From: Paenibacillus_E sp964253085
Lineage (GTDB): Bacteria; Bacillota; Bacilli; Paenibacillales; NBRC-103111
Reading direction: 5' to 3'
Length of the DNA stretch: 64,000 nt
Assembly (NCBI RefSeq): GCF_964253085.1
Contig: NZ_CAXUQH020000001.1
Span: 8,063,885 to 8,127,884, forward strand
The position numbers and the translations under genes were made by a program. Position 1 is the stretch's first letter. Each line of letters starts with the position of its first letter. Below, in pieces: positions 42,666 to 50,620 of the stretch. The notes under the pieces were generated by a model that saw only the letters and a list, made by a program, of their open reading frames with translations, was not told the origin of the DNA and searched no databases.

Positions 42666-43495
42666 TAACGCAAACCGCCTTTGACGAACGAATCGATAAT
42701 TTGACGCTGTAGAATAAAATAAAGCAGAAGAATTGGCAAGCTTGCCATGGTTGTCGCCGCCATCATTGGCCCCCACAGATTAGCGTCTGTGGACATAAAC
42801 GACTGCAACCCAATTTGGAGCGTGGCGTGCTCCGGTTTGTTCATGACCAATAACGGCCAGAAGTAGTCATTCCATGAGGAAATGAATAATAGCACGCCTA
42901 TAGAGGCAATCGATGCACGTAGATTTGGGAAAATCGTCTGCCACAGCACGCTCCAGTCGGATGCTCCGTCCAGATGAGCGGCTTCAATTAACGTTCGTGG
43001 GAACGATTTGAAGGTATTGTACAGCTGGAGCACTGCAAATGCGGACACAATGTTAGGGATGATTAACCCCATCAAGGAATTACGAAGCCCCCAGCTGCTA
43101 ATGACCACATAGTTAGGAATCATGATGACTTGAAACGGAACCAGCCATGTCAATGAAATTAAGCCGTAGAAGAAGCCTTTGCCGCGAAAATCCCAGCGTG
43201 TGAACGCATAAGCCGCTAGTATGCTCGTCAGTAATTGGGCTGCTGTTTGACTAACAGCAACGATAATCGAGTTCGTCATCATACGAGCCATAGGAATGGC
43301 GTGCCATGCCTGCACGTAGTTATCGAACGTCCAGTGCGAAGGAAGCAGTGACGTGGAGTACACTTCACCTGCTGGTTTAAATGATGTGTTTAACATCCAG
43401 TAGAATGGAAAAATAGCAAGAAAGCTTAGTAATATCAACACAGTATGTTTACCGACGGTTGCACTGCGGGATCCATTCAATCGCGGATTCTTCAT
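42665..43495 (-). CDS. Carbohydrate-type ABC transporter permease (MalG-like)
   Basis: 276 residues with six membrane helices (first ILLSFLAIFPFYWML). The EAA loop facing the ATPase is EAAHLDGASDWSVLWQTIFP, and FSYR-like final helices end DSFVKGGLR, the typical C-terminus of MalG/UgpE-type permeases. It is the second permease of the operon and overlaps the GntR gene start by one base. No ATPase gene is in the operon, so a shared MsmX-type ATPase is likely. Confidence 0.92.
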   Translation of the reverse strand: MKNPRLNGSRSATVGKHTVLILLSFLAIFPFYWMLNTSFKPAGEVYSTSLLPSHWTFDNYVQAWHAIPMARMMTNSIIVAVSQTAAQLLTSILAAYAFTRWDFRGKGFFYGLISLTWLVPFQVIMIPNYVVISSWGLRNSLMGLIIPNIVSAFAVLQLYNTFKSFPRTLIEAAHLDGASDWSVLWQTIFPNLRASIASIGVLLFISSWNDYFWPLLVMNKPEHATLQIGLQSFMSTDANLWGPMMAATTMASLPILLLYFILQRQIIDSFVKGGLR

Positions 43496-43507
43496 GCTGA
43501 TCCTCCT

Positions 43508-44467
43508 TCAATTATCGTAAAACGAGACCTTTTTTGAGAGTTTCATGAAGATTAATGAAATAAGTCCAGAACCAATAAACACGCATACAGCGGCCGCTGA
43601 GCTCCAACCTACGGAGAACGTTTTGAACCCGTACGTCCATAGCAAGTAATAAATGTTTGTTGTTGAATTTAATGGCCCTCCCTGCGTCAATACATTGACA
43701 TACGAGAAGCTCCATTCTGCAGCAAACAACGTGCTGAGCATCGCCATAAACATAATTGTAGGCGACAACAATGGCAGCAGCACATGCCAAATGATCTGCC
43801 AACGATTAGCCCGATCGATTCTAGCCGCTTCGATATAATCTTTATTAATCCCCGTCATCGCTGCCGAGAAAATCAACGTACTGAAACTGAGCAGCTTCCA
43901 ACCCGTGATGAACGTTATCGACCAGATCGCCCACCGCTCATCGGAGAAGAATCGTATTGGTTCCTGAATGTGCAGCACAGCCTGCAACGTTTTATTGAGA
44001 ATGCCGCCCATCGGGTTCATAATCCAGTTCCACACGGCCGATACCGCGACAGGTGCCATGATCATGGGTACGAAAATTAACGCTCGGTAGGCATTGCGGG
44101 TACGCTGTCCAATGTTGTCCGTGGAAATCGCAATCAGCAGCGGTAATATTAGCGAAAATGGCATAACGCCTACCGTGTAAAACAAGGTATTTAATAAAGC
44201 TCTACTCATCTCGGGCAGAGTAACTAGCTTCTCGAAGTTATCCAATCCCATGAATTCCTTCTGCGATGTCGGCAGCATATTCCACTCGTAGAAGCTGAGC
44301 TGAAAGGTCTCGATCAAAGGACGATAGATCCAGTAACCAATCGAAATCATGACTGGCAACAAGTATAAATAAGGGATCAACTTTTTATAGGGGAACGGTC
44401 TCTTTACCTTCTGCACCGACTTCGGACGAGCCTTAGAAACCGTCCTCGTAATGGCGTTGCTATTCAT
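43508..44467 (-). CDS. Carbohydrate-type ABC transporter permease (MalF/UgpA-like)
   Basis: 319 residues. A short cytoplasmic N-terminus (KKLIPYLYLLPVMISIGYW as helix 1) and five more helices. The ATPase-contact loop is YIEAARIDRANRWQIIWHVLLPLLSP, the EAA motif of MalF-type permeases. It forms the channel heterodimer with the product of the next gene, 12 bp downstream. Substrate is unknown; its operon partners suggest a phosphorylated or phosphodiester-linked sugar or glycerol compound. Confidence 0.92.
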   Translation of the reverse strand: MNSNAITRTVSKARPKSVQKVKRPFPYKKLIPYLYLLPVMISIGYWIYRPLIETFQLSFYEWNMLPTSQKEFMGLDNFEKLVTLPEMSRALLNTLFYTVGVMPFSLILPLLIAISTDNIGQRTRNAYRALIFVPMIMAPVAVSAVWNWIMNPMGGILNKTLQAVLHIQEPIRFFSDERWAIWSITFITGWKLLSFSTLIFSAAMTGINKDYIEAARIDRANRWQIIWHVLLPLLSPTIMFMAMLSTLFAAEWSFSYVNVLTQGGPLNSTTNIYYLLWTYGFKTFSVGWSSAAAVCVFIGSGLISLIFMKLSKKVSFYDN

Positions 44468-44569
44468 GGTATCCCTCCTGAATGTTTAGAGCGGTCTTTC
44501 GGTGAACATCGAATGACCGATTCATGGCAGAAGACAGAAGGATATAGCCACCTCCTGTCTTCACGCCAA

Positions 44570-45862
44570 TTATGGCATTAGTGATTGTGCACGTTTCTGA
44601 GCATCCTGCATGATGGACGTGGTATCTCCTGAACTTTGAATCGATTTCTGCACACCTTCGAGCAAGATCGTCTCAATTTGGCTCCACTTGGATCCCGGAT
44701 AGGATACCCACGGCTGCAAGCGAGTAAGCTGCTCTAGATTCGGCTTCACCAATGGATTGGCTGCCACCCAGTCCTTCAAATACTTCGGATCTTCAACAAT
44801 AGCTGGACGAAGCGGCAGGTAACCGATTTTGGACGTAATGATCGTATATCCTCGCTCACTGGTAACAAACTTGAGGAACTCCCACGCTGCTTGCTGTTTC
44901 ACTTTATCGTCAGATAACACGAACAAGGCACTTCCTGAGTTAACCGGTGTTGTAGGTTTACTTCCGAAGGATGGCATCTGTACAGCTTTCAGATCCCAGC
45001 CTCCAGCTTTTGAAGCGCTGAGCAATGCGCTCTGCAGGGCGCTTGTATACAGCAGCATCCCAACCTTCGATTCGCTGAACGCTTGAATCACTTCCGTGTC
45101 GTTCATCTTGTCGCTTGCGCCACTTTGAACGAGATCCTGCCACATTTTGATCGCACCAATCGCTGCTGGTTCACCGAACTGTATCGTTTTGCGATCATCC
45201 GATAGAACCTTGCCACCATTGCTGCCGATTAATGCCTGGACAATCCAGTCCGCTCCAGCAGAACCGCCCAAATGCACACCAGAAGCTTTCGTTTTGGCAG
45301 CAATCTGCAGCGCATAGGTCTTCACTTCCTCCCACGTTTTCGGAGGGTTTTCTGGATCAAGACCCGCATCCTTGAATAGCTTTGCGTTATAGAATAAGAC
45401 CGGTGTACTGAATGTAAATGGAAGTCCGTAGGTTTTGCCTTTCAATTGACCTAATTTCAGCCCATTCGGCGAGAAACCTTCGAAGTTCTTCTTCAGCTCG
45501 TCAGCAGGCACAATATCTTCCAATGCCTTCGCATTGTAGTTCTGAACGGCATAATCCAATCCATCGAATACGAGCTGTGCAACGTCAGGTCGCGAACCAG
45601 CTGCGATATCAGCCTGTACCTTCGTGTTAATTTCCGTTGAAGTAACCGGAATGGCATCGATCTTAATGTTCGGGTGCGCTGCCTCGAATTCCGTAATCAG
45701 TTGCTGAGTGCCTTCCTTTTGACTAGCGATCGCTAAGTTGTAGCTGTAGAAAGAAATCGTAATCTGCCCCGTTGACGCAGTATCTTTGCCATTTCCACAT
45801 GCAGCTGTTACCAGTACAGTTAATGAAAGCAACATCATAATCTTTGTTTTGGCTCGTGACAT
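44570..45862 (-). CDS. ABC transporter extracellular solute-binding lipoprotein
   Basis: 430 residues. Lipoprotein signal: basic start, hydrophobic stretch and TAACGNG with the acylated cysteine near residue 22. The mature protein is a family 1 / UgpB-like binding protein (ITISFYSYNLAIASQKEGTQQLITEFEAAHPNIKIDAIP, TKVQADIAAGSRPDVAQL, GLPFTFSTPVLFYNAKLFKDAGLDPENPPKTWEEV, AWEFLKFVTSERG). It collects the substrate at the outer face of the membrane for the two permeases downstream. UgpB-like members bind glycerol-3-phosphate or its diesters, which would suit the adjacent phosphoesterases. Confidence 0.92.
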   Translation of the reverse strand: MSRAKTKIMMLLSLTVLVTAACGNGKDTASTGQITISFYSYNLAIASQKEGTQQLITEFEAAHPNIKIDAIPVTSTEINTKVQADIAAGSRPDVAQLVFDGLDYAVQNYNAKALEDIVPADELKKNFEGFSPNGLKLGQLKGKTYGLPFTFSTPVLFYNAKLFKDAGLDPENPPKTWEEVKTYALQIAAKTKASGVHLGGSAGADWIVQALIGSNGGKVLSDDRKTIQFGEPAAIGAIKMWQDLVQSGASDKMNDTEVIQAFSESKVGMLLYTSALQSALLSASKAGGWDLKAVQMPSFGSKPTTPVNSGSALFVLSDDKVKQQAAWEFLKFVTSERGYTIITSKIGYLPLRPAIVEDPKYLKDWVAANPLVKPNLEQLTRLQPWVSYPGSKWSQIETILLEGVQKSIQSSGDTTSIMQDAQKRAQSLMP

Positions 45863-45898
45863 GTCACAGCTCCTTCTTATTATCGATCTATGTTCAGA

Positions 45899-46729
45899 TT
45901 AGGCCTCAGCATGAATCTTGGTTACATTCAGTTCATAGAGCAAGCGCTGCTCACCAGGAAGGGTCATTGGTTGTACGCTCATTTGTCCATTCTTCACCAT
46001 GATCAAGTTGTAACCAGATCTATCGATAAAACGCATGTTCGTCGAAGCTGAGGGATCCAGACCGAAAGCAAGTCCATCTGCAGCTGCGCACAAAATGCCA
46101 TTTAACGTACCGACATTATGATAATGAATGTGCCCCGACAATAAGCCAATCACGTCACTGCCTTCGATGACGCTAGCCAAGTCCTGCGGATTTTTCAATA
46201 GATGATCATCCATCATCACCGTCGGTGTCTTCACGACTGGATGATGGTGCACAATAATCGTACCGGATGGTGCGGGTTCAACCAGCAATTGTTTAAGCCA
46301 AGCGAGTTGCACATCATCAAGTCTACCGTCATGGGTACCCGGTACTTGTGTATTTAACATCACGATGCGGAGGCCATCGGCCATAAAGCTATAGTAATAG
46401 GATTCGTTCGAAGGCTCTTCCTCCAAATAACCTTCGCGAAAAGGCTCGCGGAAATCATGGTTACCCAGCGAGACATGAATCGGAATACCGAGAAGCGCTT
46501 CTTCTTCGTCCAGCAGCTTTTTAAGAAAACGATAGTCTTCCAAGTTCCCGTCATGCGTCAAATCGCCGCTAATCACCACGAAGGATGGTTTCACCTCCAA
46601 AGTGCGAATTTCAGCACAAGCAGCGCGCAGCTTATCTGACATTTCCAAGCCGAACAATGGTTTCTTTCCAGGTGCGCTAATGTGGATATCCGTTAAATGA
46701 ATGAAAAATATCGGTTCCCTCGTCGTCAT
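45899..46729 (-). CDS. Calcineurin-like metallophosphoesterase (GpdQ-like)
   Basis: 276 residues. All five metallophosphoesterase blocks are visible: LTDIHIS (D-x-H), VVISGDLTHDG (GDxxH-type), VSLGNHDF (GNHD), IVHHHPV and LSGHIHYHN (GHxH). No signal peptide, so it is cytoplasmic. Class III cyclic-nucleotide/glycerophosphodiesterase enzymes such as GpdQ share this arrangement. The start lies two bases after the previous gene's stop. It likely opens phosphodiester bonds of what the ABC transporter brings in. Confidence 0.9.
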   Translation of the reverse strand: MTTREPIFFIHLTDIHISAPGKKPLFGLEMSDKLRAACAEIRTLEVKPSFVVISGDLTHDGNLEDYRFLKKLLDEEEALLGIPIHVSLGNHDFREPFREGYLEEEPSNESYYYSFMADGLRIVMLNTQVPGTHDGRLDDVQLAWLKQLLVEPAPSGTIIVHHHPVVKTPTVMMDDHLLKNPQDLASVIEGSDVIGLLSGHIHYHNVGTLNGILCAAADGLAFGLDPSASTNMRFIDRSGYNLIMVKNGQMSVQPMTLPGEQRLLYELNVTKIHAEA

Positions 46730-46731
46730 TG

Positions 46732-47739
46732 TTACACACTCTCCCCGTGAACGTGTTGATGTGGCTGATAAGCTGTTAGATCATTGACACCATCAAGATG
46801 AATAACTCGGTATGTAGGAACGCCTCCGCGCATGGTTACCCATAACACCACATTCTCGTCACTCGGATTCGTGCCATCTCCATGTGCAAGACCACCCGTT
46901 CTACCTAGTTGTATAAACTCCGCATTACCTTCCCGAGCGTACTCCATCGCATGCAAATGACCAGCAAAAATAGTGTAGGAGCGATTCCCGAGCATCTGAA
47001 TAAGCTCTTGGTATTCTTCGCTTTCTGATTTCCAACCTGGCTTATGCATGTTGACGAACGTCCATTTTACGTCCGCATTGTTTGCCAATACGCGTTTAAA
47101 GTAAGCGAGTTGCTCCTCACCAAGACTCAGCTTAATTTGGCCAAAACCTTGTAATTCCTCAGGTGAGAGTGCTCCTTTCAGTTCATCAACAAAAGCACTC
47201 ATGTGTTCATTAGCGCGTTCAGGTTCTCGTTTTACATCCGCTGTTACCCGCTTGATGATGTCGATAAAGGCATCTGAGAACTCATCTGGTGTTTGCTCGG
47301 TATTTAAAGAAAGGAAGAGTGTATCCGCTACACGAAACGCATAGTAGTCTAAGCCTTTTCGCTCGCGCCATACCTCTGCCATCGTTGAATTGCCATAGTC
47401 GTGATTGCCGATGACTGGAAAGAAAGGTAGTCCCATTCCGGCAATTTTGCCGTCAATGTCATCCCATTCTTGATGCGTGTCCGCGGCGTTATTCCAATAG
47501 CCTTCGATCAAATCGCCAACCGCCAAGACAAAGTCAGGCTTCAAATCCTTCACCATGTCCAGCGCCTTCTCAAAAACTCCCTCCGTCGCCATCCCGCAAC
47601 GGTCCCCCATCACAACAAACGAAAAGTCTTCTCCCAGTTGACTAGGCATGCTCCCAAACCAAGGGCGTTTCTCTGTGGTCACTAGCTGATCCTCAAAGAT
47701 CATTACGTTCTTCTTTTCATCAAGCTGTACAGTTTGCAT
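46732..47739 (-). CDS. Calcineurin-like metallophosphoesterase, first gene of the operon
   Basis: 335 residues without signal peptide. Blocks: FVVMGDRCG (the first block, with Asp but Arg-Cys replacing the usual x-His), LAVGDLIEGYW, VIGNHDYG, WTFVNMHKPGW and FAGHLHAMEYA. The first block therefore differs from canonical D-x-H, so metal binding may be altered or supplied otherwise. An inserted helical segment (~135-215) distinguishes it from the GpdQ-like neighbour. It heads a seven-gene leftward operon. Confidence 0.87.
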   Translation of the reverse strand: MQTVQLDEKKNVMIFEDQLVTTEKRPWFGSMPSQLGEDFSFVVMGDRCGMATEGVFEKALDMVKDLKPDFVLAVGDLIEGYWNNAADTHQEWDDIDGKIAGMGLPFFPVIGNHDYGNSTMAEVWRERKGLDYYAFRVADTLFLSLNTEQTPDEFSDAFIDIIKRVTADVKREPERANEHMSAFVDELKGALSPEELQGFGQIKLSLGEEQLAYFKRVLANNADVKWTFVNMHKPGWKSESEEYQELIQMLGNRSYTIFAGHLHAMEYAREGNAEFIQLGRTGGLAHGDGTNPSDENVVLWVTMRGGVPTYRVIHLDGVNDLTAYQPHQHVHGESV

Positions 47740-47880
47740 GGTTCCTATCTCCCTTCTATTGGTGAAAGCTTGTTCTTATCCTCAGTATGTAGGTTGTATG
47801 TAAGCAGAATATTAGCTTGATTTATAGTTATTATTAATCTAGGTGTCCTCGGGTCTGGCTGCGGCAAAAGAAAGCCAACG

Positions 47881-47910
47881 CCAAAAAAGCGAGCCCGCGG
47901 GGGCTCGCTT
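47881..47910 (-). terminator. Second terminator after rpsR
   Basis: Perfect 10-bp stem AAGCGAGCCC / GGGCTCGCTT with a four-base loop, followed on the minus strand by TTTTTTGG. It backs up the terminator at 47923-47952. Confidence 0.85.
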
Positions 47911-47922
47911 CTCATCCTATAT

Positions 47923-47952
47923 AAAAAGAGCAACCGGTTGCCCGATTGCTCT
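47923..47952 (-). terminator. Terminator after rpsR
   Basis: AGAGCAA / TTGCTCT stem (47927-47952), followed on the minus strand by TTTTTATAT, twelve bases past the rpsR stop codon. Confidence 0.85.
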
Positions 47953-47964
47953 TTATTCCGAAAC

Positions 47965-48252
47965 CTATTCCGTTGTGTAAGGAAGCAACGCGATTGTACG
48001 GGAACGCTTGATAGCGATCGTCAAAGCACGTTGGTACTTAGCGGAAGTTCCAGTTACACGTCTAGGAAGAATCTTCCCGCGCTCACTGATGAACTTTTTA
48101 AGAGTCTCGATATCTTTATAATCAATATGCTTGATTTTGTTTACTGTGAAGTAACAAACCTTACGGCGTTTGCCTTTACCGCCTTTGCCACGAGGAGCAA
48201 ATTTGCGATCAGCACGATCATCACCATTATTGTCTCTTTTTTGGAAAGCCAT
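47965..48252 (-). CDS. rpsR: 30S ribosomal protein S18
   Basis: 95 residues. RKVCYFTVNKIKHIDYKDIETLKKFISERGKILPRRVTGTSAKYQRALTIAIKRSR-type S18 core, of which the CYF and RRVTGTSAKYQR segments are diagnostic. A glycine- and arginine-rich N-terminal extension (RDNNGDDRADRKFAPRGKGG) makes it somewhat longer than the usual ~80 residues. It pairs with S6 in the 30S platform. Last gene of the rpsF-ssb-rpsR operon, followed by two terminators in a row. Confidence 0.97.
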   Translation of the reverse strand: MAFQKRDNNGDDRADRKFAPRGKGGKGKRRKVCYFTVNKIKHIDYKDIETLKKFISERGKILPRRVTGTSAKYQRALTIAIKRSRTIALLPYTTE

Positions 48253-48277
48253 TGTGTCTCTTCAGTCCTTTCTACGT

Positions 48278-48760
48278 TTAAAATGGCAAATCATCATCGG
48301 AAATATCGATCGGTTTTCCGTCATCTATGAAAGGATCCTGCTGCTCGCGCGATCCACCGCCACGATTGCTGCTTCCGCCGCCGCTATAGCCGCCTGCGTT
48401 TGCATTAGAGGATCCGCCCTCTTCGCGATTCCCGCCGCCGCTAGATTCAAGGAAACGTACATTGTCGGCAATAATTTCGGTCACGTAAACACGTTTTCCT
48501 TCATTGTTGTCGTAGTTACGCACTTGAATGCGTCCTTCAACTGCTGTTAAACGACCTTTACGCAAGTAATTCGCGCATGTTTCGGCAAGCTGCCTCCACG
48601 TGACGATATTGATAAAGTCCGCTTCACGTTCTTTCGAGCCACCGCTCGTGAAAGGACGGTCTACAGCAAGTGTGAATTGGGTAACTGCTACCCCAGCTGG
48701 TGTATAACGAAGTTCTGGATCTCTGGTCAATCGACCGATAAGAATGACACGGTTCAACAT
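48278..48760 (-). CDS. ssb: Single-stranded DNA-binding protein
   Basis: 160 residues. OB-fold start MLNRVILIGRLTRDPELRYT, then VAVTQFTLAVDR, INIVTWRQLAETCANYLRKGRL, and a disordered Gly/Ser/Asn-rich linker. The acidic tail ends DISDDDLPF, the hub that binds replication proteins. It lies between rpsF and rpsR, the conserved order in Bacillota, where all three are expressed together. Confidence 0.97.
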   Translation of the reverse strand: MLNRVILIGRLTRDPELRYTPAGVAVTQFTLAVDRPFTSGGSKEREADFINIVTWRQLAETCANYLRKGRLTAVEGRIQVRNYDNNEGKRVYVTEIIADNVRFLESSGGGNREEGGSSNANAGGYSGGGSSNRGGGSREQQDPFIDDGKPIDISDDDLPF

Positions 48761-48794
48761 GGAATAACCCTCCTGACGAAAATACTGGCATTGA

Positions 48795-49082
48795 TTAAGC
48801 TACGTCGTTTACGATTAAGTGACGAATAACTTCGTCCGAAATCTTAAGTACGCGATCAAGTTCAGTTACAACAGCAGGTTCTGCGTTGAAGTGTACAAGC
48901 ACGTAGTGCCCGTCACGGAACTTCTTGATCTCATACGCAAGACGGCGTTTACCCATCAGGTCATGTTTGGAGATTTCTCCCCCACCGTTCGAGATGATGC
49001 CTTGAAATTTTTCTACCGTAGATTGAACAACTTCTTGCTCAATGTCAGTACGAATGATGTACATCAATTCATATTTGCGCAT
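48795..49082 (-). CDS. rpsF: 30S ribosomal protein S6
   Basis: 95 residues from the ATG at 49082 (MRKYELMYIIRTD), six bases after GGAGGTG; a GTG three codons earlier overlaps that ribosome site and is rejected. Conserved KHDLMGKRRLAYEIKKFRDGHYVLVHFNAEP and LDRVLKISDEVIRHLIV. It binds 16S rRNA with S18. First gene of rpsF-ssb-rpsR; a hairpin in its leader may bind the S6:S18 complex. Confidence 0.97.
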   Translation of the reverse strand: MRKYELMYIIRTDIEQEVVQSTVEKFQGIISNGGGEISKHDLMGKRRLAYEIKKFRDGHYVLVHFNAEPAVVTELDRVLKISDEVIRHLIVNDVA

Positions 49083-49099
49083 GTATTTCACCTCCTTTT

Positions 49100-49150
49100 G
49101 GACTAAGCGGCTCCTATTCTAACTTGCTTGGCAAGCGAAGGAGCAAGGAG
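49100..49150 (-). promoter_or_regulatory. Candidate S6:S18-binding leader element of rpsF
   Basis: A two-part hairpin upstream of rpsF: outer GGAGC/GCTCC (49110-49144) and inner CTTGC/GCAAG (49123-49135). The 3' side reads AGGAGCCGCTTAG on the minus strand; a CCG next to the stem is the hallmark of the autoregulatory S6:S18 leader known in many bacteria. Identification rests on this local similarity only. Confidence 0.45.
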
Positions 49151-49324
49151 CGAGGATTCTTTTCAAAACTCGCACCTGAATACTATAGCAAATCATGCAG
49201 CAAATTACAAGTTTTTATCACACGCTTCGCACAGGTGGAAGCTGGAAGCCCGTCAGGTACATGCTTCCCTCTTCTGCGGGCATTCTAACTATGATTGTTA
49301 TTCTTACAAAGAGGTGATTCAATC

Positions 49325-49516
49325 GTGGGTGAATGGACACATTTTAATGAAGGCGATCATGTTCCTAACGACGGTGAATATATGGAAATTGGCGAGAATG
49401 CCTTCCATATGGGGATTAACAATCCCAAGACAGTTACCCTCCGTAAAGGGGACACCTTTCCAGCAACAAGCAATCATAATCGCAAATGGCACAAAAAAGG
49501 CGGCAAGCGGATGTAG
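49325..49516 (+). CDS. yjzC: YjzC-like small protein
   Basis: 63 residues from a GTG at 49325 with GAGGTG eight bases upstream; frames reaching further have no ribosome site. GEWTHFNEGDHVPNDGEYMEIG followed by PKTVTLRKGDTFPAT and the basic end RKWHKKGGKRM match the YjzC family of Bacillales. Function unknown, though the family is typical of spore-formers. It has its own terminator. Confidence 0.78.
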   Translation: MGEWTHFNEGDHVPNDGEYMEIGENAFHMGINNPKTVTLRKGDTFPATSNHNRKWHKKGGKRM

Positions 49517-49530
49517 TTCTTCAATATGAA

Positions 49531-49575
49531 AAGAAAGGAACACCCCTCAGCTTTAATGAGAGGTGTTCCTTTCTT
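49531..49575 (+). terminator. Intrinsic terminator after yjzC
   Basis: Perfect 14-bp stem AAGAAAGGAACACC / GGTGTTCCTTTCTT, with a 17-base loop. Its symmetric A/T flanks may also stop the converging lipoprotein transcript. Confidence 0.85.
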
Positions 49576-49625
49576 CCACATTCTTTTTCTACCTGAACGA
49601 TCGCTATCTCATCAACCTGAATTCC

Positions 49626-50060
49626 CTACTTCTGGAACACACGCTTCTCTGAAATCTTCCCATCGTTAAAATAGACGATTTCCGCATAATACCCTGCTTG
49701 ATTAGAGATCGCAAATTCATAGGTTCGTTTGCCATTCTCCTCTTTTACAAGCTTCCCTTTGGACCCCGTCTGCTTAACCAAATCATCGTAGGTACTCGTC
49801 AAGGTGATTTTCTCTAGTTGTTCCTTCGTTATCGTGGAAGGTGTCTCTGCCGCTCCGCTACCCGTAGTTCCCTTTGGCGTACTCGTAGGCGTCGTTGTCA
49901 CAGCCCCTCCTGCACTCGTTCCACTAGGCGTCGCTGAAGCCCCTGCTGAGGGCTGAACCGTCACACCTGCTGTTGGACTAACCGTCGTCGTATTATCCTT
50001 CTTAGAGCAGCCTGAGGCCACCACAGCAAACATTGCTAAGGCTAGCATCCATCTTTTCAT
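49626..50060 (-). CDS. Small lipoprotein with Ser/Thr/Pro-rich linker
   Basis: 144 residues. The signal peptide ends in the lipobox VASGCSKKD (lipidated Cys about residue 18). A low-complexity stretch rich in Thr, Ser, Pro and Gly (~25-75) leads to a C-terminal domain (TYDDLVKQTGSKGKLVKEE, YEFAISNQAGYYAEIVYFND) resembling small BLIP/SmpA-like folds. It is anchored on the outer face of the membrane. No function can be given. Single-gene unit. Confidence 0.78.
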   Translation of the reverse strand: MKRWMLALAMFAVVASGCSKKDNTTTVSPTAGVTVQPSAGASATPSGTSAGGAVTTTPTSTPKGTTGSGAAETPSTITKEQLEKITLTSTYDDLVKQTGSKGKLVKEENGKRTYEFAISNQAGYYAEIVYFNDGKISEKRVFQK

Positions 50061-50179
50061 TTATCTCGTCCTCCTACATAGCTATTTTCCATAACCTAAC
50101 TGTTAGGTTGCTTCGGATCTTTACTTTTTATCCCTTCTCTTTCATATAAACCATTATCACGATGTCGAAACAGGACAAC

Positions 50180-50219
50180 AAAAAAGCCGCCCATACCCCT
50201 GAAGGATATAAACGGCTTT
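50180..50219 (-). terminator. Terminator after tRNA-Ser
   Basis: AAAGCCG / CGGCTTT stem (50183-50219), followed on the minus strand by TTTTTTG, just downstream of the tRNA gene. Confidence 0.85.
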
Positions 50220-50238
50220 CATCTAGTGTGTTCTTGTA

Positions 50239-50326
50239 CGGAAAGAGTGGGAGTCGAACCCACGCACGCCTCGCGACGCCTAACTGATTTCGAGTCAGCC
50301 CCCTTGGACCACTTGGGTACCTTTCC
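50239..50326 (-). tRNA. tRNA-Ser (anticodon CGA)
   Basis: On the minus strand: acceptor GGAAAGG / TCTTTCC (one G-T pair), D arm around CCAAGTGGTCCAAGGGG, anticodon stem GCTGA/TCAGT with loop CTCGAAA (anticodon CGA, reading UCG), a long variable arm (TAGGCGTCGCGAGGCGT) and T arm GTGGGTTCGACTCCCAC. The long variable arm confirms a class II serine tRNA. CCA is not encoded after the G discriminator. Confidence 0.93.
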
Positions 50327-50403
50327 AAGAAAATGAGAACAGGACTTATTGTATCAAAAAAGTCTGTCTCTCGCAAGTCTTTTACTACTTTTTTATGAAA
50401 AGT

Positions 50404-50619
50404 TTAGTTCGACTCTTCGTCTGTCACCGCATTGCTGCGCAATATTTTTTTGAGCTTGCTTTCGAACTTCGTTCTTGGCACTAAAACGCTGTGCTTACAG
50501 CCTACACACTTAATCCGAATATCCATCCCCATTCGAATAATTTCCATTTCATTCGTACCGCATGGATGGGGCTTTTTCATCTGAACAACATCGCCAAGTT
50601 GGTATTCCTTCTTCTCCAT
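50404..50619 (-). CDS. yyzM: DUF951 family protein (YyzM-like)
   Basis: 71 residues. YQLGDVVQMKKPHPCGTNEMEIIRMGMDIRIKCVGCKHSVLVPRTKFE carries the conserved KKPHPCG and CxxC-type KCVGC motifs of DUF951, which probably bind zinc in an SH3-like fold. In B. subtilis the homologue yyzM also lies between the rpsF and parB loci. It directly follows the mechanosensitive-channel gene (one base apart). Confidence 0.88.
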   Translation of the reverse strand: MEKKEYQLGDVVQMKKPHPCGTNEMEIIRMGMDIRIKCVGCKHSVLVPRTKFESKLKKILRSNAVTDEESN

Positions 50620-50620
50620 C

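Noticed and set aside
42666..42776. Longer start for the GntR regulator
   Set aside because: It lies inside the permease gene; the TAATG overlap with AAAGGCGG upstream gives the real start.
50128..50376. 82-codon frame on the minus strand
   Set aside because: It reads straight through the tRNA-Ser gene and its terminator.
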